In this document: one piece after another, positions 1 to 8,347 of the stretch
How positions within the stretch are numbered: the first letter of the stretch is position 1
How the letters are laid out: each line of letters begins with the position of its first letter
DNA from: CANCDA01 sp043757205
Lineage (GTDB): Bacteria; Pseudomonadota; Gammaproteobacteria; Burkholderiales; Burkholderiaceae_C
NCBI GenBank assembly: GCA_043757205.1
Contig: JAYVPU010000075.1
Span: 1 to 9,393, forward strand
Length of the DNA stretch: 9,393 bases
Direction of reading: 5' to 3'
Program-made: the position numbers and the translations under genes
The notes under the pieces: model-generated
Seen by the model: only the letters and a program-made list of their open reading frames with translations
Databases searched by the model: none
Told to the model about the DNA's origin: nothing

Positions 1-205
1 CTGGGCCAGCCCGCACCGCAGCCTGTTCATGTTTGTGTCGGGCAAGGGGACGGCGCACTCCATGTCCCGGCGCACCATGGAGCGTTTGCGCAGCCGCGAT
101 TTGATGCGGGTGGTGAGCGATGTGCCGGTGCTGGACAAGGCCCTGGACGGCGTGGCCCAAACCGCCCTGCGCAACGACCGCGATCAGTCCCTGAGCCGGT
201 TCTGA
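1..205 (+). CDS. C-terminal fragment, possible DUF1631-family protein
   Basis: An open frame enters from the left edge (first full codon at base 2) and runs 67 codons to TGA at 203-205. The visible peptide begins WASPHRSLFMFVSGKGTAHS and ends in DQSLSRF; it is Arg-rich, with no membrane segment. The pattern of W-x-SP, a hydrophobic strand (LFMF), an HSMSRRTMERL stretch and a final ALDGVAQTALRN helix recalls the C-terminal end of the large DUF1631 proteins common in Burkholderiales. That resemblance is from memory, so the family call is tentative. Third-position GC bias supports real coding. No function can be given. No hairpin terminator follows it, so read-through into ettA is possible. Confidence 0.5.
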   Translation, partial: WASPHRSLFMFVSGKGTAHSMSRRTMERLRSRDLMRVVSDVPVLDKALDGVAQTALRNDRDQSLSRF

Positions 206-288
206 TCGCTTGTGATTGGAGGGGTGTGTGGATGCTGGAGGCCGGGGCGCGGATAATACGCGTTTTCCCTGACTAACCAAGACTCTCG
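206..288. other. intergenic gap upstream of ettA
   Basis: These 83 bases lie between the stop of the upstream fragment and the ettA ATG. They contain a candidate promoter (annotated separately) but no terminator hairpin, and no clear Shine-Dalgarno sequence directly before ettA (the bases before ATG read gactctcg). Confidence 0.6.
229..257 (+). promoter_or_regulatory. candidate sigma-70 promoter for ettA
   Basis: GATAAT at 252-257 matches five of six positions of the TATAAT -10 consensus. With a 17-base spacer the -35 would be TGGATG at 229-234, which is only a 3/6 match to TTGACA. Transcription would start near 264, giving a leader of about 25 bases. The weak -35 and lack of experimental support keep confidence modest. 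Confidence 0.35.
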
Positions 289-1949
<1,661 letters not shown>

Positions 1950-1950
<1 letters not shown>

Positions 1951-1985
1951 AAAAATAAAGCGGGCTCAGGCCCGCTTTATTTTTT
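1950..1985. terminator. bidirectional intrinsic terminator between ettA and the TAXI gene
   Basis: A perfect 16-bp inverted repeat (arms 1950-1965 and 1970-1985) has the GC core gcgggc/gcccgc, a 4-base loop TCAG (1966-1969) and A-rich/T-rich flanks on both sides. Read on plus, the core is followed by TTTATTTTTT; read on minus it is followed by TTTATTTTTT as well. It can therefore stop transcription of ettA from the left and of the minus-strand genes from the right. The minus-strand TAXI stop codon (TGA, complement of 1966-1968) lies in the loop, and the ettA TAA ends at the first base of the stem. Confidence 0.93.
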
Positions 1986-3291
1986 GACGGACCAGTTCAA
2001 TATGATTGCGGAGGGAATACAGCTCGTCTGCGTAAGACAGCGGCACGGTGATTTGCCCCACCCGTTTTTCCAACCGATTCAATGCGTCCAGCAAGTCCTG
2101 GTTGGGCTCGGGTGGTTCACTCTCCAGCCGGTCTTCAATCTCACGCAACTGCCCGTACCAGCGGAACACCCGCGAGCGAATTCTGAACTCATACAGCGGT
2201 GGCACGATGCGGCTCAGCGGCAGCAAAATCGCCACGATGATGCCCAGTGCCAGCCACATGCGCTCCAGCAGATTGGCCACCAAAAACGGCAAATAGCGTT
2301 GCAGCAGTGGCACGCCCTGGCGCACCGTGCGCTCGGCCTCTTTGGCCAGCGGGAACTCGTTGTTCGCCAGGTTCGGGTATTCATGCGCCCGGTTGAACCA
2401 GCCCGCCTTGTCATGCAGCTTGAGCGAGGCTTGTGAGAACAGTTGCTTCAAAGCCGGGTGCACGTCTTGCCGCGCCAACAGCGTGGCGGTGGTGGCAATC
2501 AGGCGTACATCCTGCATGGGTGCGTTGGCGGAAAGATCAGCCACCCCCTGCGGCAGCGTCACCGGGCTCAGGAAAGCGAAGCGCCGCGCATAAGCCTCGT
2601 TTTGCGCAAAGTTCATCAGCTTCACGCCCGGCGTTTGCAGCAGCATCTGCACCATCAATGATTCGGGGGCGGAGGCAAATACCACCGCATCCAGCTCGCC
2701 ATTGAGAAAAGCCACAGTGGCCGGTGTTTGCCCCAGTTGCGAAAGCTTCAGACTTTTGGTGTCGATGCGGTTGGCCTCAAACAGCTTGTCCATCAAACCG
2801 GGAATGCCACTGCCCTCGGCCCCCACGTTGATGCGCAAGCCCTTCAGATCGGCCAGCGAATTGAGAACGCCGGTGGCTGATTTTTGACGCGCCACTTGTT
2901 CGCGGTAAAACAGCCAGACCGGCTCCAGAAACAGGCTGCCCAAGGATTCGAGTTCGTTCTCATGGTCAATCGTCAACTCGTTGCTGCCGCCCTTCACAAA
3001 CGCCAAGTCCGCCGTCTCCCCGCGCAGCATCTCCAGGTTTTGCGTGGAGCCCTCGGTGGTGATGAGCTTGACCTCAATGCCGTGGCGGGCCAGCTCGGCG
3101 GCATAGCGCTTGCCAAACTCGGCATAGGCACTCTGCGTTGGGCCGGTGGCCAGCGTCACTTGCTTGGGTGGGGTTGGGTCCAGCCACCAGTAGGCCAGCC
3201 CCAGCAGTACGACCGTGAGCAAAACGAATGGCCCGGCTGAAACCAGCAGGTCGCGCAGGGAGAGGAGGGTGTAGCGGATGGCTTTGGTCAT
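1966..3291 (-). CDS. TAXI family TRAP-type solute-binding protein, membrane anchored
   Basis: This 441-residue protein has an N-terminal hydrophobic segment (about 15-37) without an obvious cleavage site, and then a periplasmic TAXI-type binding domain (about 42-330). That domain begins with KQVTLATG and contains GLRINVGAEGSGIPG and the ELDAVVFAS region. A second membrane segment lies near 345-367, followed by a charged helical C-terminal tail of about 70 residues that probably returns to the cytoplasm. Family knowledge: TAXI proteins deliver small ligands, often carboxylates, to TRAP permeases. No permease gene is visible here and the double anchor is unlike a classical free binding protein, so a sensory or scaffold role is an alternative. 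ATG at 3291 gives a typical family start (MTKAIRYTLLSLRD) four bases after the peptidase stop. A TTG at 3348 preceded by GGGAG would add 19 residues but overlap the peptidase by 53 bp. No Shine-Dalgarno precedes the ATG, suggesting translation coupled to the upstream gene. The ligand is unknown. Confidence 0.87.
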   Translation of the reverse strand: MTKAIRYTLLSLRDLLVSAGPFVLLTVVLLGLAYWWLDPTPPKQVTLATGPTQSAYAEFGKRYAAELARHGIEVKLITTEGSTQNLEMLRGETADLAFVKGGSNELTIDHENELESLGSLFLEPVWLFYREQVARQKSATGVLNSLADLKGLRINVGAEGSGIPGLMDKLFEANRIDTKSLKLSQLGQTPATVAFLNGELDAVVFASAPESLMVQMLLQTPGVKLMNFAQNEAYARRFAFLSPVTLPQGVADLSANAPMQDVRLIATTATLLARQDVHPALKQLFSQASLKLHDKAGWFNRAHEYPNLANNEFPLAKEAERTVRQGVPLLQRYLPFLVANLLERMWLALGIIVAILLPLSRIVPPLYEFRIRSRVFRWYGQLREIEDRLESEPPEPNQDLLDALNRLEKRVGQITVPLSYADELYSLRNHIELVRQKIKRA

Positions 3292-3295
3292 GGGG

Positions 3296-4312
3296 TCAGA
3301 TGGAGCGGTTTGGAATGTCACCTGCTGTAGGCCAGTGTTGTGCGCCAATAGTCAACTCCCGCGCAGCCCGCACCGCATTCACCACCGCCCGTGCCGTCAC
3401 CTCCGCAGCCAGGGTCGCCAGCAGCAGCGGGTTGGCGGTTTTGCCGCTGTGGCCTGTGCCCAGGGCGAACAGGGTGTCGCCGTCGAGTTGGGTGTGCACC
3501 GGGTTGATACTGCGCGCCAGGCCGTCGTGCGCGACTTGCGCCAGGCGCTGGGCTTGAGGTTTGGTCAGCACGGCATCTGTCGCGACCACGCCAATGGTGG
3601 TGTTGGTGCCGGCCATGAGGGTATGAGGTTGATCGCCTGAGAGTTGACCTGCCAGCAGCGCGTCGCGCGCATTGAGCAGTGACTGGCCATCCGCCGTGCG
3701 CGCACCGGCCAGCAGTTGCCCGTTGGCTGGGTCAAACACATCACCCATAGCGTTGCACACCACCAGTGCGGCCACGGTGATGCCGTCCACGGTCAGCGAT
3801 GCGCTGCCCACGCCGCCTTTCATGGCGCGCGCTATGCCAAACAGCTTGCCCACCAACGCGCCTGCGCCCGCACCCACATTGCCTTGGGCGCTCGGTTGGC
3901 GGCTGGCCGCTACGCAGGCCTGGTAGCCGGCTTGCGCGTCGGGGCGGATGCGTGCGTCGCCCACGCCCAAGTCAAACACCACCGCCGCCGGGACGATGGG
4001 CACCAAGCCGTAGCCGGTCTTCAAACCAATGTTGTTGTCTTCCAGCCAGCGCATCACGCCACTGGCCGCGTCCAGCCCCCAGGCGCTGCCGCCGGAGAGC
4101 AGCACGGCGTGCACTTTGTCCACCAGGTTGCCGGGTTGCAGCAAATCGGTCTCGCGTGTGCCCGGTGCGGCGCCGCGCACATCGACACCTGCCACCGCGC
4201 CCTCGCGTGCAATCACCACGCTGCAACCGGTGGGGCGGCGTGCGTCGGTGAAGTGGCCGACCTCCAGGCCCGCCACGTCGGTGAGGGTGCCGGGATACAA
4301 AGCGCTGCTCAT
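3296..4312 (-). CDS. P1 family peptidase (S58, DmpA/ThnT-like N-terminal nucleophile hydrolase)
   Basis: This 338-residue protein starts MSSALYPGTLTDVAGLEVGH, as is usual for the family. Motifs in order are GTRETDLL (51-58), LSGGSAWGLDAASGV (72-86), KGGVGSAS (165-172) and TNTTIGVVATDA starting at 236. Members of this family cleave themselves into alpha and beta chains, exposing a Ser or Thr nucleophile at the beta N terminus. By analogy with ThnT (cleavage between Asn and Thr), the break here is predicted at N237-T238, giving chains of about 237 and 101 residues. Family activities include L-aminopeptidase, D-amino-acid esterase/amidase and beta-aminopeptidase; the substrate cannot be told from sequence. 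I see no signal peptide, so a cytoplasmic location is likely. The gene begins 22 bp after the YidB-type gene, with no clear Shine-Dalgarno, and stops 4 bp before the TAXI gene (TGACCCCATG), so the three are probably cotranscribed. Confidence 0.92.
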   Translation of the reverse strand: MSSALYPGTLTDVAGLEVGHFTDARRPTGCSVVIAREGAVAGVDVRGAAPGTRETDLLQPGNLVDKVHAVLLSGGSAWGLDAASGVMRWLEDNNIGLKTGYGLVPIVPAAVVFDLGVGDARIRPDAQAGYQACVAASRQPSAQGNVGAGAGALVGKLFGIARAMKGGVGSASLTVDGITVAALVVCNAMGDVFDPANGQLLAGARTADGQSLLNARDALLAGQLSGDQPHTLMAGTNTTIGVVATDAVLTKPQAQRLAQVAHDGLARSINPVHTQLDGDTLFALGTGHSGKTANPLLLATLAAEVTARAVVNAVRAARELTIGAQHWPTAGDIPNRSI

Positions 4313-4334
4313 GCTGTCAATGCAGGGTGATGAG

Positions 4335-4757
4335 TCAAGCCGAGTGCGAAAAAGCTTTGAGCATGGACAAACCGTGTTGCAGCAAGTCGCCTTCAGGCAC
4401 CTGCCCGGAGGGTGTGAGTTTGTCGATCACTTGCGGCAGCAGCTTGGCCAGACCTCCCGAGACATCGGTTGTAGACAATCCGAATTTCTGTGCGAGCGCT
4501 TGCACTTGCTCGTTGCCCAGCACATGCTGAATCTGCTCGCCAGAAATGGCTTGGTTCACCCCGGTGCCAATCCATGAGGACATGGTGTCACCCAATCCTT
4601 TTTCTTGAAAGCTTTTGATCAAGCCTTCAATGCCACCGGTTTGCGGGTTGTTGATCAGGCCCGACACGATGTCCATCAAACCGCCTGGTCCACCACTGGT
4701 GCCCGAGTTGACCAGTGTGTTGCTGACTTGCCCGACGATAGCATCAAAAAAACTCAT
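4335..4757 (-). CDS. YidB family protein (DUF937)
   Basis: This is a 140-residue, Gly-rich protein with no signal peptide or clear membrane segment. The N-terminal third is flexible and Gly/Ser-rich, with repeated short hydrophobic patches. The central stretch, KGLGDTMSSWIGTGVNQAIS at 53-72 followed by GEQIQHVLG, is the DUF937/YidB signature (Gly-Leu-Gly, Trp62, Gly-x-Gly, Asn68, then Gln and Leu-Gly). The C-terminal half is helical (ALAQKFGLS, GGLAKLLPQVIDKLTP). Length matches YidB-type proteins of about 130-150 residues. Function is not established for the family. ATG at 4757 is preferred over an upstream in-frame ATG at 4832: it has a strong AAGGAG 7 bases upstream and starts with the family-typical MSFFD, whereas the extra 25 residues of the longer frame look non-coding. 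It lies 84 bp after copA and 22 bp before the peptidase gene. Confidence 0.88.
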   Translation of the reverse strand: MSFFDAIVGQVSNTLVNSGTSGGPGGLMDIVSGLINNPQTGGIEGLIKSFQEKGLGDTMSSWIGTGVNQAISGEQIQHVLGNEQVQALAQKFGLSTTDVSGGLAKLLPQVIDKLTPSGQVPEGDLLQHGLSMLKAFSHSA

Positions 4758-4841
4758 GGCGTTTCTCCTTGGAAATTGATGAACATTGATGTCACGATGT
4801 GACGGCGAATGCGCCACACAAACGTGAAGCATTCTAGGCCG
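4758..4841. promoter_or_regulatory. 84-bp gap with inverted and phased direct repeats, possible internal promoter region
   Basis: This is the largest gap in the minus-strand gene run after copA. It contains a perfect inverted repeat GTCAC-GAT-GTGAC at 4791-4803 and two copies of ATTGATG (4775-4781 and 4785-4791) whose starts are 10 bp apart, about one helical turn. On the minus strand TAGAAT (complement of 4831-4836) resembles a -10 box, but there is no good -35 at the right distance (CGTTCC). There is no T-run after the inverted repeat, so it is not an intrinsic terminator. A regulator-binding site for the downstream three genes is possible but unproven. Confidence 0.35.
4765..4770 (-). promoter_or_regulatory. 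strong ribosome binding site for the YidB-type gene
   Basis: On the minus strand the bases read AAGGAG, followed by seven bases (aaacgcc, after the GGAG core) and ATG at 4757. This is the best Shine-Dalgarno in the window and decides the start codon of the YidB-type gene. Confidence 0.85.
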
Positions 4842-6941
4842 TCAAGTTCGAGCGGAACGCAAGCGCAAGGCATTGCCAATCACCGACACCGAGCTAAAGC
4901 TCATGGCCAGCGCCGCCACCATGGGTGACAAGAGCCAGCCGGTCCACGGGTACAGCACGCCCGCCGCAATGGGAATGCCCAGCGCGTTGTAGAGCAGGGC
5001 GAAAAGCAAGTTCTGCTTCATGTTGGCCACCGTGGCCTGCGACAGCGCACGGGCGATGGCGATGCCGCGCAAGTCGCCTTTGACCAGGGTGATCTGGGCG
5101 CTGTTCATCGCCACGTCGGTTCCGGTGCCCATGGCCACGCCGACATCGGCCTTGGCCAGGGCGGGTGCGTCGTTGATGCCGTCACCGGCCATGGCTACCA
5201 CACGTCCTTCCTTTTGCAGCCGCTCAACCAGCGCCAGCTTGTCGGCGGGTTTGACCTCGCCATGCACCTCCTCAATGCCCAGGCGAGCGCCTACGGCCTT
5301 GGCCGTTGTCAAGCCGTCACCGGTGGCCATCACGATGCGCAGGCCCGCCGCCTTGAGGGTTGCCAGCGCCTCGGGTGTGCTGGCCTTGACCGGGTCGGAC
5401 ACGGCCAGCAGGCCCAGCAAGTGGCCATCGGCGGACAGGTGCATCACGCTAGCCCCTTCAGCACGCAAGGCCTCGGCCTGGGGCAGAAGCTCATCCACCG
5501 CCACACCCAGTTGCTGCATCAACGTGGTGTTGCCCAGCGCCAGTTGCCGCCCTGCAACCTGACCGCGCACGCCGATGCCCGAGGCGGATTCGAAACCCTC
5601 GGGTTTGTCCAGTGTCATGCCGCGCTCACGGGCAGCGCGCACGATCGTCTCGGCCAATGGGTGCTCGCTGCCCTGATCCAGGCTGGCGGCCAAGCGCAGC
5701 ACCTCGTCGGCTTCGACGCCCGCCACCGGCACAGTACGGTCGAATGCTGGGTGGCCTTCAGTCAGCGTGCCGGTCTTGTCGATGATGAGGGTGTCGATCT
5801 TGCGAAAGTTTTCAATCGCCGCTGCATCGCGAAACAACACGCCCTGCGTCGCACCCCGGCCCGTGGCCACCATGATGGACATGGGCGTGGCCAGCCCCAG
5901 AGCGCAGGGGCAGGCAATGATCAACACCGCCACCGCGTTGATCAGGCCATAAACCGAACTGGGTTCTGGCCCCAAAAATCCCCAAGCAAAGAATGTCAGC
6001 ACCGCCACAGCCACCACCGACACAACAAAATAGCCCGCCACGACATCGGCCATGCGCTGCATGGGGGCTCTGGAGCGCTGGGCCTGCGCGACCATTTGCA
6101 CAATTTGCGCCAGCACCGTGGCCGAGCCGACTTTGTCTGCGCGCATCACCAAGGCACCGCTGGTGTTGAGGGTGGCACCTATCACTTTGTCGCCCGCGCG
6201 CTTGCTCACCGGCAGCGGCTCACCGGTGAGCATGGATTCATCCACTGCGCTGCTGCCCTCGGTCACCACGCCGTCCACCGGCACCTTCTCGCCCGGGCGC
6301 ACGCGCAAGACATCGCCCTCGTGCACATGCGTCAGGGGCACGTCTTCTTCCGTTCCATCGGGCTTGATGCGGCGCGCCGTCTTGGGGGCCAAGCCCAGCA
6401 GCGATTTGATGGCCGCCGAGGTCTGCGAGCGGGCCTTGAGCTCCAGCACCTGGCCCAACAGCGTGAGTGAAATGATCACCGTCGCCGCTTCAAAATAAAC
6501 CGCAACCCGACCCATAGCAACGAAAGACGCTGGAAACACCTGCGGCGCGACCGTGGCCACCACGCTGTACACAAACGCGGCACCGGTGCCCAGGCCAATC
6601 AGCGTCCACATATTCGGGTTTCGGGTGAGCACCGACTGCCAGCCCCGGATGAAAAACGGCCAGCCAGCCCACAGCACAATCGGCGCTGAGAGGATCAACT
6701 CCACCCAGGTCTGCGTGCCCATGGCCATCCATTGCAGGCGATGGCCGAACATGGCCAGCACAAAGACGATGGCGGTCAGCGGCAAGGTCCACCAGAAGCG
6801 CCGCTGGAAGTCGCGCAACTCGGGGTTGTCGTCATCCTCCAGAGTAGGCATCACCGGCTCCAGCGTCATACCGCATTGGGGGCAATTGCCGGGGTGGTCT
6901 TGGCGCACCTCGGGGTGCATGGGGCAGGTGTAAGTGGTCAT
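4842..6941 (-). CDS. copA: Cu(+)-type P1B-1 ATPase (copper efflux), HMBD N terminus
   Basis: This 699-residue inner-membrane pump is predicted to export Cu(I), possibly Ag(I), using ATP. The N terminus is a short heavy-metal-binding domain: YTCPMHPEV with C6 and H9, then C20-P-Q-C23-G-M. No classical HMA (GMxCxxC) domain is present. Early membrane segments lie near 47-69, 79-102, 111-133 and 147-168. Further on are actuator TGE at 239-241, the CPC metal site at 344-346, phosphorylation Asp388 in DKTGTLTEG, His427-Pro428 in SEHPLAE and hinge GDGINDAP at 586-593. The late membrane helices carry Y651-N652 and M680-SFSS. The CPC, YN and MxxSS set is the P1B-1 monovalent copper signature. ATG at 6941 overlaps the upstream synthase stop as ATGA and has a GAGGA site 7 bases before it. 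No CueR-like dyad was seen near the gene, so control probably comes from the operon promoter outside the window. A Cd/Zn/Pb specificity is unlikely. Confidence 0.95.
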   Translation of the reverse strand: MTTYTCPMHPEVRQDHPGNCPQCGMTLEPVMPTLEDDDNPELRDFQRRFWWTLPLTAIVFVLAMFGHRLQWMAMGTQTWVELILSAPIVLWAGWPFFIRGWQSVLTRNPNMWTLIGLGTGAAFVYSVVATVAPQVFPASFVAMGRVAVYFEAATVIISLTLLGQVLELKARSQTSAAIKSLLGLAPKTARRIKPDGTEEDVPLTHVHEGDVLRVRPGEKVPVDGVVTEGSSAVDESMLTGEPLPVSKRAGDKVIGATLNTSGALVMRADKVGSATVLAQIVQMVAQAQRSRAPMQRMADVVAGYFVVSVVAVAVLTFFAWGFLGPEPSSVYGLINAVAVLIIACPCALGLATPMSIMVATGRGATQGVLFRDAAAIENFRKIDTLIIDKTGTLTEGHPAFDRTVPVAGVEADEVLRLAASLDQGSEHPLAETIVRAARERGMTLDKPEGFESASGIGVRGQVAGRQLALGNTTLMQQLGVAVDELLPQAEALRAEGASVMHLSADGHLLGLLAVSDPVKASTPEALATLKAAGLRIVMATGDGLTTAKAVGARLGIEEVHGEVKPADKLALVERLQKEGRVVAMAGDGINDAPALAKADVGVAMGTGTDVAMNSAQITLVKGDLRGIAIARALSQATVANMKQNLLFALLYNALGIPIAAGVLYPWTGWLLSPMVAALAMSFSSVSVIGNALRLRSART

Positions 6942-8314
6942 CGTGGTGTCCTCATGCCGGTTGCCGGCTCCAACGCGCCGTCAATCTCGGCATACAGGTC
7001 GCCCCGCGTCAGCGGCACCGCCCACGCGCCTGCGTGGTGCCGGGATGCGAGGATTTGGTAGATGCCGGTGCCACCGGCTTCAAACTCCAGCGCGCAGGCC
7101 GCCATGTACAGGTGCCAGACGCGGTAGGTGGGTTCACCCACTTCCATCACGGCCGCCTCGCGCTGGGCCTCCAGCCGCCGCACCCAGTGGCGTAGCGTGA
7201 GCGCGTAGTGCGGGCGCAGGGCTTCCACGTCCAAGATTTCAAAGCCCACGCGTTCCATACCAAGCTGGATGTTGCTCACGCAATCCAACTCGCCATCGGG
7301 GAAGACGTAGCGGTTGATGAACTCGCTGGCGACGGTCTTGTTCCAGCCCTCTTCGTCGTGCGTGATGCCGTGGTTCAGGAACAGCCCGCCCGGCCGCAGC
7401 ACGCGCATCACGGTGGCCAGGTAGGCGGGCAGGTTGGCCAGGCCCACATGCTCGAACATGCCGATGCTGGCCACCTTGTCGTACACGCCCTCGCCAGCGA
7501 CGTCGCGGTAGTCGCGCAACTCCACCGTCACCCGGTCCTCCAAGCCTTCGGCCTGGATGCGCGCTTGGGCGTATTCGAGTTGCTGCTGGCTCAGCGTGAT
7601 GCCATGCGCCCGCACGCCGTGGTGGCGGGCCGCCCAGCACACCAACGCGCCCCAGCCGCAGCCAATGTCGAGCAGGCGCTCACCGGGCTGAAGCCTGAGC
7701 TTGCGGCAGACGTGTTCGAGCTTGTTGCGCTGCGCCTGATCCAACGATTCATCGGGGCTCGTGAAGTATGCGCAGGAGTACACACGCTCTTGGTCCAGCC
7801 ACAGACGGTAAAAGGCGTTGGAGACGTCATAGTGAAAGGTGATGGCCGCGCGGTCGCTGTCTTTGGAATGGCGGTGTGAGAAACGCCGCGCGATGCGCGA
7901 AGCGAGCGTGTCCGTGGGTTTGAGTTGTCCGTCGATTCGACGGGGCAGAGCGGTGGCGTCGCGCAGCAGGGCCAGCTTGTCGCGCCAACTCAGGTTCAAA
8001 CGCTCCAAGTGGGTCTTCAAGGTGAGGGCGTCGTAAATGTCGCCCTCAAAATCCAGCGCGCCCTGGAAGTAAGCGTCGGCCAGCTGGACCGGGTTGCGAT
8101 CCAGCACCAGGCGGCGCAGCGCCACCGGATCACGCACCACCAGCGTGAAGCTGGGCGCTTCTCCCGTCGGCATATGCAGCCGGTCATCCCACAGCCGCAG
8201 TGCCACCGCCCCTTCATAGCCGCGCATCAGGCGATCAAAGATACGTATGGCGAGTTGATGGGGCATGCTGGGCGTCAACGCAAAGTTCGGATCAAGGCGC
8301 AAGGGCAGGTTCAT
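6938..8314 (-). CDS. cfa: cyclopropane-fatty-acyl-phospholipid synthase family SAM methyltransferase
   Basis: This 458-residue protein transfers a methylene group from S-adenosylmethionine to cis double bonds of membrane phospholipid acyl chains. The N-terminal part (about 20-130) is the lipid-binding domain of full-length synthases. The catalytic domain starts with FHYDVSNAFYRLWLD and YSCAYF, continues with SAM-binding LLDIGCGWG (214-222), and has the family's conserved active-site residues: Cys181, Glu288 (GMFEHVG), His315 and Ile317 (NHGIT) and Tyr370. These correspond to E. coli Cfa C139, E239, H266, I268 and Y317. It is longer than E. coli Cfa (382 residues), with about 40 extra residues before the first conserved Cys and a longer tail. 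ATG at 8314 has GGGGGA six bases upstream. The gene follows the soluble TPM gene by 33 bp and overlaps copA by 4 bp. A related lipid methyltransferase with a different product is possible, but the complete residue set favours a true cyclopropane synthase. It probably acts at the inner face of the membrane. Confidence 0.93.
   Translation of the reverse strand: MNLPLRLDPNFALTPSMPHQLAIRIFDRLMRGYEGAVALRLWDDRLHMPTGEAPSFTLVVRDPVALRRLVLDRNPVQLADAYFQGALDFEGDIYDALTLKTHLERLNLSWRDKLALLRDATALPRRIDGQLKPTDTLASRIARRFSHRHSKDSDRAAITFHYDVSNAFYRLWLDQERVYSCAYFTSPDESLDQAQRNKLEHVCRKLRLQPGERLLDIGCGWGALVCWAARHHGVRAHGITLSQQQLEYAQARIQAEGLEDRVTVELRDYRDVAGEGVYDKVASIGMFEHVGLANLPAYLATVMRVLRPGGLFLNHGITHDEEGWNKTVASEFINRYVFPDGELDCVSNIQLGMERVGFEILDVEALRPHYALTLRHWVRRLEAQREAAVMEVGEPTYRVWHLYMAACALEFEAGGTGIYQILASRHHAGAWAVPLTRGDLYAEIDGALEPATGMRTPR
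6949..6953 (-). promoter_or_regulatory. ribosome binding site of copA inside the cyclopropane synthase gene
   Basis: GAGGA on the minus strand lies 7 bases before the copA ATG and is contained within the last codons of the upstream gene (ATG AGG ACA). Together with the ATGA overlap it argues for translational coupling. Confidence 0.75.
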
Positions 8315-8347
8315 GGTTAGTCCCCCAGTGGCGTGAACATCAAAGCG

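Noticed and set aside
3292..3348. TTG start adding 19 residues to the TAXI protein
   Set aside because: It would overlap the conserved end of the peptidase gene by 53 bp, and the extra residues (beginning MAHNTGLQQ) do not look like a TAXI N terminus. ATG at 3291 gives the family-typical start. The TTG is kept only as an alternative.
3716..4330. 204-codon plus-strand frame opposite the P1 peptidase
   Set aside because: It is His/Ala-rich with no recognisable domain, and it is antisense to a peptidase with all family motifs.
4804..4815. short hairpin GGCG-AATG-CGCC after copA
   Set aside because: A 4-bp stem without a T-run is too weak for a terminator and is expected by chance in GC-rich DNA.
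5214..6470. 418-codon plus-strand open frame opposite copA
   Set aside because: It is antisense to a clearly recognised ATPase with all motifs intact. Its peptide is His/Gln/Arg-rich with no domain, as expected from the complement of GC-rich coding DNA.
6942..7000. possible CueR-type copper operator before copA
   Set aside because: No dyad resembling ACCTTCC-N7-GGAAGGT was found. The region is coding sequence of the cyclopropane synthase, so copA has no evident promoter of its own.
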